From positions 2,294,001 through 2,358,000 of the forward strand of contig OY762508.1 in NCBI GenBank assembly GCA_963665975.1: 64,000 bases of DNA, read 5' to 3'. Source of the DNA: G963665975 sp963665975. GTDB lineage: Bacteria; Bacteroidota; Rhodothermia; Rhodothermales; Bin80. The notes beneath the pieces are model-generated. The model saw only the letters and a program-made list of their open reading frames with translations, had not been told where the DNA came from and did no database searches. Below, one piece after another: positions 27,390-36,590 of the stretch (position 1 is its first letter; each line of letters starts with the position of its first letter). The position numbers and the translations under genes were made by a program.

Positions 27390-27420
27390 CAAACATAATC
27401 GTCCAAGGTGCAGATGTCAA
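27390..27420 (-). promoter_or_regulatory. Promoter of the riboswitch-BtuB transcript
   Basis: On the minus strand TTGACA (27420-27415), a 17-base spacer and TATGTT (27397-27392) form a near-ideal sigma70 promoter; the extended TATGTTTG also fits the Bacteroidetes TAnnTTTG -7 element. The start would be near 27384, about 40 bases ahead of the aptamer, giving a leader of about 355 bases. Confidence 0.7.
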
Positions 27421-27586
27421 GGAAAAAGCACCCCTTTGTCAGAGGAATTATTCGAATGTCATCGAAAGAGAGCAGTCAAGTGCTGTAAATTCTCCTTTCA
27501 TAGACCAGGTCTACATTGCTTGCTGATCACGCCTGTTGCGCCTACTATTACTGCCGGGCAAATACGTACTCAAATTCATAGGTCCC

Positions 27587-28006
27587 ATGAAAACAACGTT
27601 AACAGCAACCATAGCCATTATCCTTGCACTGGCCGTTTCGGCTGCGTACCAGCAGCCTCAGGCGCTGGAAGCCTGTCCCGAAGGCACGGATCCGTACGTG
27701 GAATACCGGCTCTTCTTCGGCCGCAGCACTGCGGACGGCACGGTGTCGGATGCCGACTGGGATGCATTCCTGGCCAGCGAGGTTACAAGCAGATTTCCGG
27801 AAGGGTTGACCGTTCTGGATGCCTACGGGCAGTGGCAGAGTAGGTTAAACGAGTTGCTCCGCGAACATAGCAAGATCGTGCTGATTGTGGCGCCGCCAGG
27901 GGGCTTAGCTAAGGAGCACGCCAAGTCGATAGCCGATGCGTACAAGAGTCGGTTCGATCAAGAATCCGTCCTGTTGGTGGTAACGGATGTTTGTGCTGCC
28001 TTCTAA
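27587..28006 (+). CDS. DUF3574 secreted protein
   Basis: The 139-residue protein has a signal peptide (KTTLTATIAIILALAVSAAY) and a DUF3574 domain: YVEYRLFFGRSTADG near 38-52, VSDADWDAFLASEVTSRFPE and GLTVLDAYGQWQS. The domain is small and of unknown role, often in lipoproteins or exported proteins. ATG 27587 is chosen because the signal peptide starts there; an in-frame start at 27536 would add 17 non-signal residues. Convergent with the DUF1501 gene, 39 bases apart. Confidence 0.82.
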   Translation: MKTTLTATIAIILALAVSAAYQQPQALEACPEGTDPYVEYRLFFGRSTADGTVSDADWDAFLASEVTSRFPEGLTVLDAYGQWQSRLNELLREHSKIVLIVAPPGGLAKEHAKSIADAYKSRFDQESVLLVVTDVCAAF

Positions 28007-28045
28007 GCCCCCGGTAGCGAAGCGGGTCGTCAATCCAGCCGATTC

Positions 28046-29488
28046 TTAGGACAGTATGCCGTGTACCACGTGGGCTTCCTCGACGCCTGTCAGCTTGTGG
28101 TCAAGGCCACGGAATTTGACCGTCAACCGCTCGTGATTAATACCGAGTTGGTGCAGTAAGGTAGCATTCAAATCACGGATATGGACAGGGTGCTCGACGA
28201 TGTTGTAGGAGAAATCATCCGTCTTGCCGTACTCGTAACCAGCCTTTACGCCGCCACCGGCAACCCATAGCGCGAAGCATCGACCGTGGTGGTCCCGCCC
28301 GGAACTGGGGTGCCCTAACGTTCCCTGACTATATACCGTGCGCCCGAATTCGCCGCCCCATATAACCAGTGTGTCATCCAGCAGTCCGCGACGCTTCAAA
28401 TCCTTGACCAAGGCAGCCGACGCCTGGTCTACATCACGACACTGGGCCGGCAATTGCGACTGTAGCGCTATGTGCTGATCCCATCCTCGATGGAAGAGCT
28501 GCACGAAACGTACGCCACGCTCGACCATACGCCGGGCGAGTAGACAGTTGGCGGCGTAGCTGCCGGGCTTGCGCGACTCTGCGCCGTACAGGTTAAAGAC
28601 TTCGTCCGGCTCATCCGAAAGATCCATCAGGTCTGGGACGGCAGTCTGCATACGATAGGCCATTTCGTAGGCCTCGACGCGAGCCAGCGTCTCCGGGTCT
28701 CCCACGGCCTCCGCCTCACGCAGGTTGAGCGCTGCAAGGTCGTCCAACATCTTGCGCCGCTGCGCGCGCGAAACGCCCGGAGGATCGGCCAGGTACAGCA
28801 CCGGGTTGACACCCGGGCGCAACAGTACGCCCTGATGGCTGGAAGGCAAGTAGCCGCTACCCCACAAGCGGGCAAATATTGGCTGGCCAGGATTCTTTCC
28901 CGTGCCCTGCGAAAGCAGTACGACGTACGCCGGCAGGTTCTCATTCTCGCTCCCCAACCCGTAGCTCAGCCAGGACCCGAGACTCGCATGTCCAATCTGC
29001 TGCGAACCTGTATTGATGAAAGTGATAGCCGGATCGTGATTGATCGCCTCGGTATACATTGACTTGATGAGGCAGATATCGTCGGCGATCGTCTGAATAT
29101 GAGGCAAGAGGTCGCTGATCCACGTACCGTGCATGCCGCACCGGCGCATGGGCCACCACGGCGCCACCACCGGAAACGACTGTTGGTGCGCCGTCATGCC
29201 GGTAAGGCGCTGTGTGCCTCGCACGGAGTCTGGAAGCTCGGTCGTATGCAACTCCTGCTGCACAGGCTTGTAGTCGAACAAGTCGACATGCGAGGGACCA
29301 CCGGACTGGAAAAGGTAGATGACGTGTTTCGCCTTGGGCACGAAATGTGGAAGTCCGTTCCTTCGGGGTTTACCCACCAGCCCCGGAAACAGCAAGGAGG
29401 CCAGGCCCAACCGGCCAATGCCGCGTGCGGCTTTTCCCAGAAAGGTGCGCCGTGTAAGCGCGCGCTCGTAGTGAAGGAGAGGGTGCAT
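28046..29488 (-). CDS. DUF1501 family Tat-exported protein
   Basis: The 480-residue protein is a DUF1501 member, a branch of the alkaline-phosphatase/sulfatase-like fold with unknown activity. A twin-arginine signal (TRRTFLGKAARGIGRLG, 12-28) leads in. Family landmarks are HVIYLFQSGGPSHVDLFDYKP (about 54-74, quoted in part), GSWLSYGLGSEN, FVQLFHRGWDQH, and the C-terminal GEFGRTVYSQG and GRDHHGRCFALW, where conserved His/Asp residues would hold metal. It is translated 7 bases after the PSCyt1/DUF1549/DUF1553 gene and is its standard partner in Planctomycetes and Rhodothermales genomes. Last gene of a three-gene operon. Confidence 0.92.
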   Translation of the reverse strand: MHPLLHYERALTRRTFLGKAARGIGRLGLASLLFPGLVGKPRRNGLPHFVPKAKHVIYLFQSGGPSHVDLFDYKPVQQELHTTELPDSVRGTQRLTGMTAHQQSFPVVAPWWPMRRCGMHGTWISDLLPHIQTIADDICLIKSMYTEAINHDPAITFINTGSQQIGHASLGSWLSYGLGSENENLPAYVVLLSQGTGKNPGQPIFARLWGSGYLPSSHQGVLLRPGVNPVLYLADPPGVSRAQRRKMLDDLAALNLREAEAVGDPETLARVEAYEMAYRMQTAVPDLMDLSDEPDEVFNLYGAESRKPGSYAANCLLARRMVERGVRFVQLFHRGWDQHIALQSQLPAQCRDVDQASAALVKDLKRRGLLDDTLVIWGGEFGRTVYSQGTLGHPSSGRDHHGRCFALWVAGGGVKAGYEYGKTDDFSYNIVEHPVHIRDLNATLLHQLGINHERLTVKFRGLDHKLTGVEEAHVVHGILS

Positions 29489-29495
29489 GGCAGCG

Positions 29496-32400
29496 TCAGT
29501 CCCTGGTAATGGTCTCGCTGAGATTGAGCAGCAGGCTGGCGACAGTCATCCATGCGGCATGCTCACGGGTGTCAAGCAGTTCGCTCCGTGGCGATTCCCC
29601 AATGCTTAAGTACTGCTGGGCGCGGTCAGGATCGCGCCCAAAGGTCGCCAGTTCTTCCTCGAGACGGTTTCGGAGAATGGTCATTGTGGCACGATCCGGC
29701 ACGCGACCGGTCACCTCCTGGTAAGCAAAACGCAGACGGGTGTCGCGGTCGCCGGACGTCTCCAGTAAGACCCGCTCGGCGAAGGCCCGACTGGCCTCCA
29801 CGAACTGGGGGTCATTGAGAAGCACCAAGGCCTGAAGAGGCGTGTTGGTGACCTCTCGCGTGACCGTGCAGACCTCTCTCGTCGGCGCATCGAACATGAG
29901 CATTGATGGCGGCGGTGCGGTTCGCTTCCAGTAGGTGTACAGGCTCCGGCGGTATAGCTTATCGGCGTGGTCCTGCACGAAGACTTGTGCGGTAGCTGGC
30001 GTGCTGCCATAGTGGCTGATTTCCTTCCACAGTCCAGCAGGCTGGTACGGATGTACGCTCGGACCACCCAATTGCGGGACCATCAAGCCACTCACCTGAA
30101 GGGCGAGGTCACGAATGAATTCGGCCTGCAAGCGGAATCGGGGACCACGCGCCAGGAGTCGATTCTGCGGATCGTGCGCCAGGAGATCATCGCTCGTAAC
30201 GGACTGCTGGCGATAGGCGGCGGACAGAACAATCTGCTTGAGCAGGGCCTTAACATTCCAGTCGCTGTTGATGAACTCTACCGCCAGCCAATCCAACAGA
30301 GCGGGATGGCTGGGCAGGGCTCCTCGCATCCCAAAGTCCGCAGCTGTAGATACGAGCCCCGTGCCAAAGAGCATCTGCCAGAATCGGTTGACGGCGACAC
30401 GCGCAGTAAGAGGATGATCCTTTTCGGTTAGCCAAAGTGCCAGGTCCAATCGAGATGCAGTCGCGCCGTCAGACATAGGTGGAAGGACAGATGGGACGCC
30501 CGGATCCACGCGGTACAAAGGCTGATCGTACTGCCCTCGGTTCAATACAAATGTTTCCCGCGGTTTTGCAGCCACGTTCATCACCATGGTGGAGTGTGTT
30601 CCGGTCAGCACATCTAGCCGCTCTTCCAGATTCTCGACTTGGTAGCGCAGTGATGCTACCTGTAGGCTGGTAGCCGCAAAAAATGCCCGGAGGCGCTCCT
30701 TCGCCTCCGATGTTCGTCGCGCCGGGTCGGTATATAGGATCTCCGCTTCATCCGAGGGCACTGATGAGCCGTCATCAGTGCCCTCCATCGCCAGGACCCG
30801 AAAATGTCCTCCAATCAGGTTGTCTCCCGCTCCAAAGTTCAGCATCAAGGTGACAAATGGCGTCTCAGTGGGATCGATCGGTTCCTCGAGGGTGAGCGTG
30901 ATGTGCTGCGAACTCCGGTTTTGTGGGTGCGGAGACCAGCCGTTGATGCGCCGCTCGTCCAGCGCGGCATTGGCCGGATAGTCCGGGTGAGCATGACTTG
31001 CCGTCACGCGGCGAATAGGCTGCGTAAGATGAGGGTCAACTTGATCCGATGGCAGGGCATCCTTGCTGACATGGACGCTCGTTAATATGAAGGAACCGTC
31101 CAGTCGCGCCCCGTGGCCAATAGAGCCTTGGCGGATGTGAGGATGCGGGGAGAATATGATGCGGAGGCCACTGAGCGGCTGGCTACCGGCCTCGCCATCC
31201 AGGCGGAGCGACACATTGTATGCCGCGAGGCCGCCTGGCTGCCCGATAAACACGGAGCCGTCAGGAAGGATTTCTCCGGTGTAGCCGGAGTTAGGCGTGG
31301 TCACCTTAAGGACCCGAACCGGGTGCAGGGCAAGGCCTCGGCCGCGTTCTGCGAGCTCACGGCGCATGGACTCTTCCCAGACCGGTTGCTTGTGGTGGTC
31401 AGACGCCAGCGTGGCACGCAGACGGACGAGCTCTTCACGGATGGCCGTGATTTCCTCCTCGGACGCGAGTAAGGTGCTGGCCTGCATGGACGGCAAGGCA
31501 TTCACGCCGGCATCTCCGTCAAGTCCACGATCTTCAATCGTGTTAAAGAAGGCGAAAAAGCGGTAGTAGTCCTGTTGCGTGATAGGATCGTACTTGTGGT
31601 CGTGGCACTGGGCACAAGCCATCGTCAATCCCAGGAAGACTTCTCCGGTCGTCTTTACGCGGTCAGCCACATAATTTGTCAGGTTCTCTTCGGGAATCGT
31701 ACCGCCTTCGTGCGTAATCATGTGATTGCGGTGGAATCCCGTGGCCACCAGCTGTGCTTCGGTAGGCTGCTCCAACAGGTCGCCAGCCAGTTGCTCAATG
31801 ATGAACGTATCAAAGGGTTTGTTCTCGTTGAACGCATGTATTACCCAGTCGCGCCACAGCCACAAATGGCGGCCCCCGTCTATAGAATATCCATTGGTAT
31901 CGGCAAAGCGTGCTAGATCCAGCCAGAAAACCGCCATGCGCTCGCCAAAATGAGGCGAGGCAAGTAGCTCGTCGACCAGTAGCTCGACGGCATCATCCCG
32001 CGAGTCCTGAACAAATGACTGCACGCGGGCACTTGATGGCGGTAGCCCCGCCAGATCCAGGTACAGTCGCCGGATCAATGTGTAGCGGTCCGCCTCGCGG
32101 CTTGGCTCCAGCCCCTCGCGTTCCAGGCGCGCCAGGACAAAATGATCTATGGGATTTCTGGCCCAATTGCTGGCCCGCGTCACAGGAATATCCACACGGC
32201 TTGGCGGGATAAAGGCCCAGTGCGGCTTCCATTCTGCGCCCTGGCGAACCCACTCTTTCAGGACCTCTGCCTGATATTCCGTTAGCGCCCTAGGCGCTTC
32301 GGGCGGCGGCATACGGTCCTTCGCAATCGGTGATGTTATCCGCCGGATTAACTCACTCTTGGCAGGATCTCCAGGTACTACAACGCGCCGCGTGGAATCG

Positions 32401-32654
32401 TCCCGCAACGCAGCGAACAGGCCATGCTCAGTGTGTAGCTCCAGGTCGGCCTTCCTGCTCTCGGCATGGTGCCCGTGGCACGTGAAGCAGTGCTCGGCCA
32501 GAATGGGTTTGACGTGAAAATTGTAATCTACCTCCTCAAGAGCAGTCGCTCTTTCCTCTGCAGACGGTTCTCCCGAAGGAGAGCAAGCGCTGCATGTAAA
32601 CAGAAGCACTAGTAGCAGCGCGCAGGTGAGATTGGCCTTAACTGCGGTTACCAT
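29496..32654 (-). CDS. PSCyt1-DUF1549-DUF1553 cytochrome-like lipoprotein
   Basis: The 1052-residue protein starts at ATG 32654, where a lipoprotein signal with Cys21/Cys24 begins. A planctomycete cytochrome domain (PSCyt1) follows with a haem motif CFTCH at 56-60 and the distal Met region further on. DUF1549 (PSCyt2) spans about 150-380, with WARNPIDHFVLARLE and a second CxxCH in CAQCHDHKYDP. A galactose-binding-like insert follows, and DUF1553 (PSD1) occupies about 740-1010 (LTARVAVNRFWQMLFG). Function is unknown; family members are thought to act in periplasmic breakdown of complex carbohydrates. It sits between the GGT gene (19 bases) and the DUF1501 gene (7 bases). Confidence 0.92.
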   Translation of the reverse strand: MVTAVKANLTCALLLVLLFTCSACSPSGEPSAEERATALEEVDYNFHVKPILAEHCFTCHGHHAESRKADLELHTEHGLFAALRDDSTRRVVVPGDPAKSELIRRITSPIAKDRMPPPEAPRALTEYQAEVLKEWVRQGAEWKPHWAFIPPSRVDIPVTRASNWARNPIDHFVLARLEREGLEPSREADRYTLIRRLYLDLAGLPPSSARVQSFVQDSRDDAVELLVDELLASPHFGERMAVFWLDLARFADTNGYSIDGGRHLWLWRDWVIHAFNENKPFDTFIIEQLAGDLLEQPTEAQLVATGFHRNHMITHEGGTIPEENLTNYVADRVKTTGEVFLGLTMACAQCHDHKYDPITQQDYYRFFAFFNTIEDRGLDGDAGVNALPSMQASTLLASEEEITAIREELVRLRATLASDHHKQPVWEESMRRELAERGRGLALHPVRVLKVTTPNSGYTGEILPDGSVFIGQPGGLAAYNVSLRLDGEAGSQPLSGLRIIFSPHPHIRQGSIGHGARLDGSFILTSVHVSKDALPSDQVDPHLTQPIRRVTASHAHPDYPANAALDERRINGWSPHPQNRSSQHITLTLEEPIDPTETPFVTLMLNFGAGDNLIGGHFRVLAMEGTDDGSSVPSDEAEILYTDPARRTSEAKERLRAFFAATSLQVASLRYQVENLEERLDVLTGTHSTMVMNVAAKPRETFVLNRGQYDQPLYRVDPGVPSVLPPMSDGATASRLDLALWLTEKDHPLTARVAVNRFWQMLFGTGLVSTAADFGMRGALPSHPALLDWLAVEFINSDWNVKALLKQIVLSAAYRQQSVTSDDLLAHDPQNRLLARGPRFRLQAEFIRDLALQVSGLMVPQLGGPSVHPYQPAGLWKEISHYGSTPATAQVFVQDHADKLYRRSLYTYWKRTAPPPSMLMFDAPTREVCTVTREVTNTPLQALVLLNDPQFVEASRAFAERVLLETSGDRDTRLRFAYQEVTGRVPDRATMTILRNRLEEELATFGRDPDRAQQYLSIGESPRSELLDTREHAAWMTVASLLLNLSETITRD

Positions 32655-32673
32655 GGCTATTGCATTGAGCGGC

Positions 32674-34509
32674 TTACCAGCCAATGCCGTAGTCTTCGCC
32701 GTGGTTGCTGGCTCCGCCCCACAGGGTGCCATGCTCCCGGTCAAAGTAAATGGCAGTAATGGGTCCTGACGTGCGTGCGCCGTACTCTATGTCGTAGCCC
32801 ATTTCGTCCAGCCGGCTACGGACCCACGGTGGAACAGCGTCGTTGAGCAGAATGCGGCCGGGATGCTTTTCGTGCGCGCCGAAGGATCCGTAAAGCTGAA
32901 AGCTGTTGATGTTTGCCGCTTCAACAGACTCCTGGACATTCATGCCGAACTCGACCATGTTGAGGAAGAACTGCAACAGGTTCTGGTCCTGGCTGTCGCC
33001 TCCCTGCACCGCGAAGGAGAGGTATGGCATACCATCCTTCAGCGCCATACCCGGGGTAAGCGTGGCGCGTGGGCGCTTGCCGGGCTCGACGACATTATAG
33101 GGGTTTTCGGACGGATCCAGGACAAAGCTCTGCATCCGCTGGCTGAGCCCGATGCCTGTACGTCCGGCAACGACAGCTGGAATCCATCCACCGCTTGGCG
33201 TGACCGAGACTACCCAACCTTCCGCGTCAGCGGCCTGAATGGAAGTAGTGCCGGCATAAAAATCCTCCTTGTAATCCGTGTCCGAAGAAACAGGCTCCCG
33301 CGCGGCGGCCCACTGCTCAAGATGGTGCAGGTAGGGATTCTCTCCGTCCTGGAATGGATAGGGGTCGCCTGGCTTGGCATCAGGATCGTTACGCTCCCAG
33401 TCGATGTCTGCGAGGCGGGACTTGGCGTATTCCTTGGATAGCAGCCCGGCCAATGGCTCTTCCGGCGGGAAATACGGATCTCCATAGTAGAAGTCGCGGT
33501 CGGCAAAGGCGAGATTCATGACCTGGTAGAGGGCATGAATGTACCGCGCGCTGTTGTAGCCCATGTCCTGAACGTCTAGATTCTCGAGCATATTCAGCGC
33601 CTGCAGCATGACCGGCCCCTGCACCCACGAGGTGAGTTTATAGACCTCGATTCCCTTGTACTCGGTCATCACCGGCTCTTCGATGTAGACCTGCCATTGC
33701 GCTAAATCCTCCATGGTGAGGAGTCCTCCCTGCTCCCGCGTGCCACGCACCAACTCTTCGGCGACATCACCCTTGTAGAAACGGTCGTATGCCGCATAGA
33801 TGGCCTCTTTGCGCGTCTTGCCAGCCGCAAGGGCTTCCGCTTCGGTGGCAACAAGTTTGCGCAGCGTAGCAGCGAGATCGAGCTGGCGGAAGATTTCGCC
33901 GGTCCGGGGGGCCTCGTGAGTCTCGCCGAAGTGCGGCAAGAAGATCGATCGCGAGTAGGGCCATTTCTTGATGTGTTCCTTGTTGCGTTCAATACTGGCG
34001 GAAGCTTGCGCTTCCATGGGATAGCCTTCGGCCATCTGTATCGAAGGCTCCAGGATATCCTTCAGGCTGAGCGTCCCATACTCCGCGAGCATGACCATGA
34101 GCCCACCGGGGGTGCCCGGTGTTACCGCGGCCTGGGCGCCGAACTCGGGTGGGTATTGTAATTCCTGTTCCTTGAAAAACGCGGCCGTAGCTCCCGTCGG
34201 CGCGACTCCGAGCGCATTGATGCCGACGACGTCACCGGTATTGGGGTTGTAGATGAGCGCCTGTGTTTCACCTCCCCAACTCAAGACATCCCACATGGTT
34301 GACGTGGCGCCTAACATCGCACAGGCAGCGTCGACGGCATTGCCCCCTTTGGCGAACATCATGGCGCCAGCGGTCGCGCCGAGCGGCTTTCCGGTTATGG
34401 CAATCCAATGACGGCCGTGCAGGACAGGTTTGGCGGTCTGCTGTGCGGCGACCGGCAGAGCGAGTAGCGCAATGAGCAGGAACGGAACACCGGTTCTATT
34501 CAGGGACAT
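32674..34509 (-). CDS. ggt: Gamma-glutamyltransferase
   Basis: The 611-residue protein has a signal peptide (LLIALLALPVAAQ) and the GGT fold, an Ntn-hydrolase that self-cleaves into large and small subunits. The new N-terminal nucleophile is in YAGTTSIQAAD, with T421/T422 at the cleavage site, and the downstream GGWIPAV and LSQRMQSF segments line the small-subunit site. GGTs transfer or hydrolyse the gamma-glutamyl group of glutathione and related peptides in the periplasm. ATG 34509 fits the signal peptide; the in-frame extension to 34635 does not. It heads the operon with the PSCyt1 and DUF1501 genes, an unusual partner for a GGT. Confidence 0.9.
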   Translation of the reverse strand: MSLNRTGVPFLLIALLALPVAAQQTAKPVLHGRHWIAITGKPLGATAGAMMFAKGGNAVDAACAMLGATSTMWDVLSWGGETQALIYNPNTGDVVGINALGVAPTGATAAFFKEQELQYPPEFGAQAAVTPGTPGGLMVMLAEYGTLSLKDILEPSIQMAEGYPMEAQASASIERNKEHIKKWPYSRSIFLPHFGETHEAPRTGEIFRQLDLAATLRKLVATEAEALAAGKTRKEAIYAAYDRFYKGDVAEELVRGTREQGGLLTMEDLAQWQVYIEEPVMTEYKGIEVYKLTSWVQGPVMLQALNMLENLDVQDMGYNSARYIHALYQVMNLAFADRDFYYGDPYFPPEEPLAGLLSKEYAKSRLADIDWERNDPDAKPGDPYPFQDGENPYLHHLEQWAAAREPVSSDTDYKEDFYAGTTSIQAADAEGWVVSVTPSGGWIPAVVAGRTGIGLSQRMQSFVLDPSENPYNVVEPGKRPRATLTPGMALKDGMPYLSFAVQGGDSQDQNLLQFFLNMVEFGMNVQESVEAANINSFQLYGSFGAHEKHPGRILLNDAVPPWVRSRLDEMGYDIEYGARTSGPITAIYFDREHGTLWGGASNHGEDYGIGW

Positions 34510-34662
34510 GCCTCCAGGAATTCGTGAGCGGACAAGCAAGCGTCCATACAAGGTACTATACACCCGATACAAGGTGCACGTGCTATCTGCTCTCGTGCAG
34601 GCTGAAACCAAGGGTGCGCCAGCGCGACTGCGCAATAACAGGAATGGCAGGTCGGTTGAAGC

Positions 34663-35928
34663 CTATAGCGTGCGCCTCAGGGGCTTTTCTTCCAAGTCTT
34701 CCAGATCTGTCAGGATGTGGCCCATGCGGTCTCGCTTGGTCCGCAGATAGGACTCGTTGATATCGTTGGCCGGAATTTCTATCGGAACACGCTCGACAAT
34801 TTCCAGCCCGTAGCCGTGCAGGCCCACCCGCTTTGTGGGATTATTCGTCATCAGGCGGAGCTTGCGGATGCCCAGATTGCGCAGTATCTGGCAGCCGATG
34901 CCATAGTCCCGGTGATCCATTTTGAAGCCAAGCGCTTCGTTGGCATCTACCGTGTCGAGACCATCCTCCTGCAATTGGTAAGCGCGGAGCTTGTTCAATA
35001 GTCCGATTCCACGTCCCTCCTGTTTCATGTACAGGACTAGTCCCGTACCCTCCTGCGCAACGCGCTGCATGGCCTTATGGAGTTGCTGCCCGCAGTCGCA
35101 TCGCTGGGATCCGAAGATATCACCCGTAACACACTGCGAGTGGACTCGCGTGAGCACCGGGTCATTCTCCGTCCAGGTTCCCTTGTACAGTGCCAGATGG
35201 GCATCACCGGTAAGTTGGTCTTCGAAGGCGGCTAACATGAATTCGCCGTACGCAGTAGGCAGCCGTACTTCCGCTACGCGCGTGACCAGCGATTCATTGC
35301 GCAGGCGATAGGCGATCAGGTCGCTAATCGTGATAATCGGCATATCGAAGCGCGCCGCGATCTTGCGCAACTCTGGCACACGAGCCATTGTACCGTCTTC
35401 ATTGAGAATCTCCACCAGGACACCCACCGGCTGCTTGCCCGCAAGGATCGCCATATCCACCGTGGCCTCGGTATGGCCAGCGCGCCGCAAGACCCCGCCT
35501 TGACTTGCTCGTAGCGGGAACACATGACCCGGCCGGGCAAAATCGGAGGCCGAGGCTGAAGGATCGGCCAGGGCGCGGATAGTTGTGGCGCGGTCGGAAG
35601 CGCTAATGCCCGTGGTGGTATCATGCCGGTAGTCCACCGATACCGTAAATGGCGTGTTGTACAGCCCGGTGTTGGCCGCAACCATCATATCTAGGCTCAG
35701 GCTGATCGTCCGGTCGGCAGCCATGGGCGCGCAAATAAGTCCCCGGCCGTGTTTGGCCATGAAATTGACCAGTTCCGGGGTAATGGTTTCTGCTGCGCCA
35801 ATAAAATCTCCTTCGTTCTCACGATCCTCATCATCGACCACGATGATGAGCTTGCCCGCCCGGATTTCGGCTATGGCATCTTCTATGGTATCGAAGCTGA
35901 AGTCCTGCTGCGCGTCTGTGGACTCCAT
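34663..35928 (-). CDS. ribBA: RibBA: DHBP synthase / GTP cyclohydrolase II
   Basis: This 421-residue fusion makes both precursors of riboflavin. The N-terminal DHBP synthase (about 10-205) has the acidic DDEDRENEGDF loop, RAGHTEATVD and a conserved HDTTTGIS. The C-terminal GTP cyclohydrolase II (about 210-405) has the zinc site C(x10)CxC in CVTGDIFGSQRCDCG, EGRGIGLLNKLRAY and the Arg/Lys-rich end. ATG 35928 is preferred because GGAGG sits 8 bases upstream; a TTG lies five codons earlier. A 9-bp hairpin lies in the gap from yajC. No FMN riboswitch motif is visible there. Confidence 0.95.
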   Translation of the reverse strand: MESTDAQQDFSFDTIEDAIAEIRAGKLIIVVDDEDRENEGDFIGAAETITPELVNFMAKHGRGLICAPMAADRTISLSLDMMVAANTGLYNTPFTVSVDYRHDTTTGISASDRATTIRALADPSASASDFARPGHVFPLRASQGGVLRRAGHTEATVDMAILAGKQPVGVLVEILNEDGTMARVPELRKIAARFDMPIITISDLIAYRLRNESLVTRVAEVRLPTAYGEFMLAAFEDQLTGDAHLALYKGTWTENDPVLTRVHSQCVTGDIFGSQRCDCGQQLHKAMQRVAQEGTGLVLYMKQEGRGIGLLNKLRAYQLQEDGLDTVDANEALGFKMDHRDYGIGCQILRNLGIRKLRLMTNNPTKRVGLHGYGLEIVERVPIEIPANDINESYLRTKRDRMGHILTDLEDLEEKPLRRTL

Positions 35929-35963
35929 GCGCGGCACCTCCAAGTGATCGTAGCAACGTCTAT

Positions 35964-35986
35964 CCGGCTCACATGGCGTGAGCCGG
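35964..35986 (-). other. Perfect 9-bp hairpin in the ribBA leader
   Basis: CCGGCTCAC (35964-35972) pairs perfectly with GTGAGCCGG (35978-35986) around a five-base loop. It lies between yajC and ribBA, 36 bases before the ribBA ATG, with no T-run. It could be an RNA stabiliser, a processing site or a regulatory stem. Confidence 0.6.
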
Positions 35987-36005
35987 CAGGCGAAACCAAT
36001 AGAAC

Positions 36006-36308
36006 CTACGGGTTGACAGTTCCGATCCCACTTTTCTCAACACGGAGCTTAACATTGGTGTGGACTTCGACCAACACACTGGTGTCGTCAACCTTGGTCA
36101 CGGTCCCGTGAATACCTCCGGCTGTGATAATCTTGTCGTCTTTCTTGACCGCTTCGATCATCGCCTTGCGCTGGCTCTCGCGCTTTTTCTGCGGGCGGAT
36201 GATGAAGAAGTAGAAGACCAGGAAGATGAGTAATAGCGGCACAAGCATGCCGAATGCGCCGAATGGGCTTGTTGCCTCCTGCAGGCCTAGAATCAGGAAT
36301 AGGTGCAT
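36006..36308 (-). CDS. yajC: YajC, Sec translocase accessory subunit
   Basis: The 100-residue protein has one N-terminal transmembrane segment (about 18-40) followed by the diagnostic IIRPQKKRESQRK and a small cytosolic domain, KKDDKIITAGGIHGTVTKV. YajC associates with SecDF and the SecYEG channel at the inner membrane. ATG 36308 is chosen because the hydrophobic segment then begins at residue 2-3; the extension to 36350 is not YajC-like. It is downstream of the SRP RNA gene on the same strand and upstream of ribBA. Confidence 0.93.
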   Translation of the reverse strand: MHLFLILGLQEATSPFGAFGMLVPLLLIFLVFYFFIIRPQKKRESQRKAMIEAVKKDDKIITAGGIHGTVTKVDDTSVLVEVHTNVKLRVEKSGIGTVNP

Positions 36309-36398
36309 GGGATCAGGGTGAATTACGGAGCACGAAAAGTTGCTGGGCAAGGTACAATGTCACACTCACAGTCGCACGCACGGCAAGCATGCAAAAAA

Positions 36399-36505
36399 GA
36401 AGGGTAAGCTATCCGCATCGCGTCGCTACAACCTCCTACCGCTGCTGCCTTCCGGCCCTGACGGAGTTAAGAGGGAGCTGACCGTGCGGGACTCACCCTT
36501 CCCGC
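36399..36505 (-). ncRNA. ffs: Small signal recognition particle RNA (4.5S type)
   Basis: On the minus strand the invariant SRP domain IV core TCAGGGCCGGAAGGCAGCAG lies at about 36463-36444. The ends pair (GAAGGGTGAG with CTTACCCTTC, 36501-36492 with 36408-36399), closing a long hairpin of about 105 bases, followed by a six-U run (36398-36393) that would end transcription. The RNA joins Ffh to target membrane proteins to the Sec system. Exact ends are estimated from the pairing. Confidence 0.9.
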
Positions 36506-36590
36506 TGAAGTAACGTAACGTCTGCGTGTAGGTTTCTATGAAAGCAATGGCCAGGCATGCTCGGCGCAGGACTCCCCTGGTCGTAGTCTG

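Noticed and set aside
35929..36005. FMN riboswitch upstream of ribBA
   Set aside because: The gap is too short and lacks the conserved FMN aptamer blocks.
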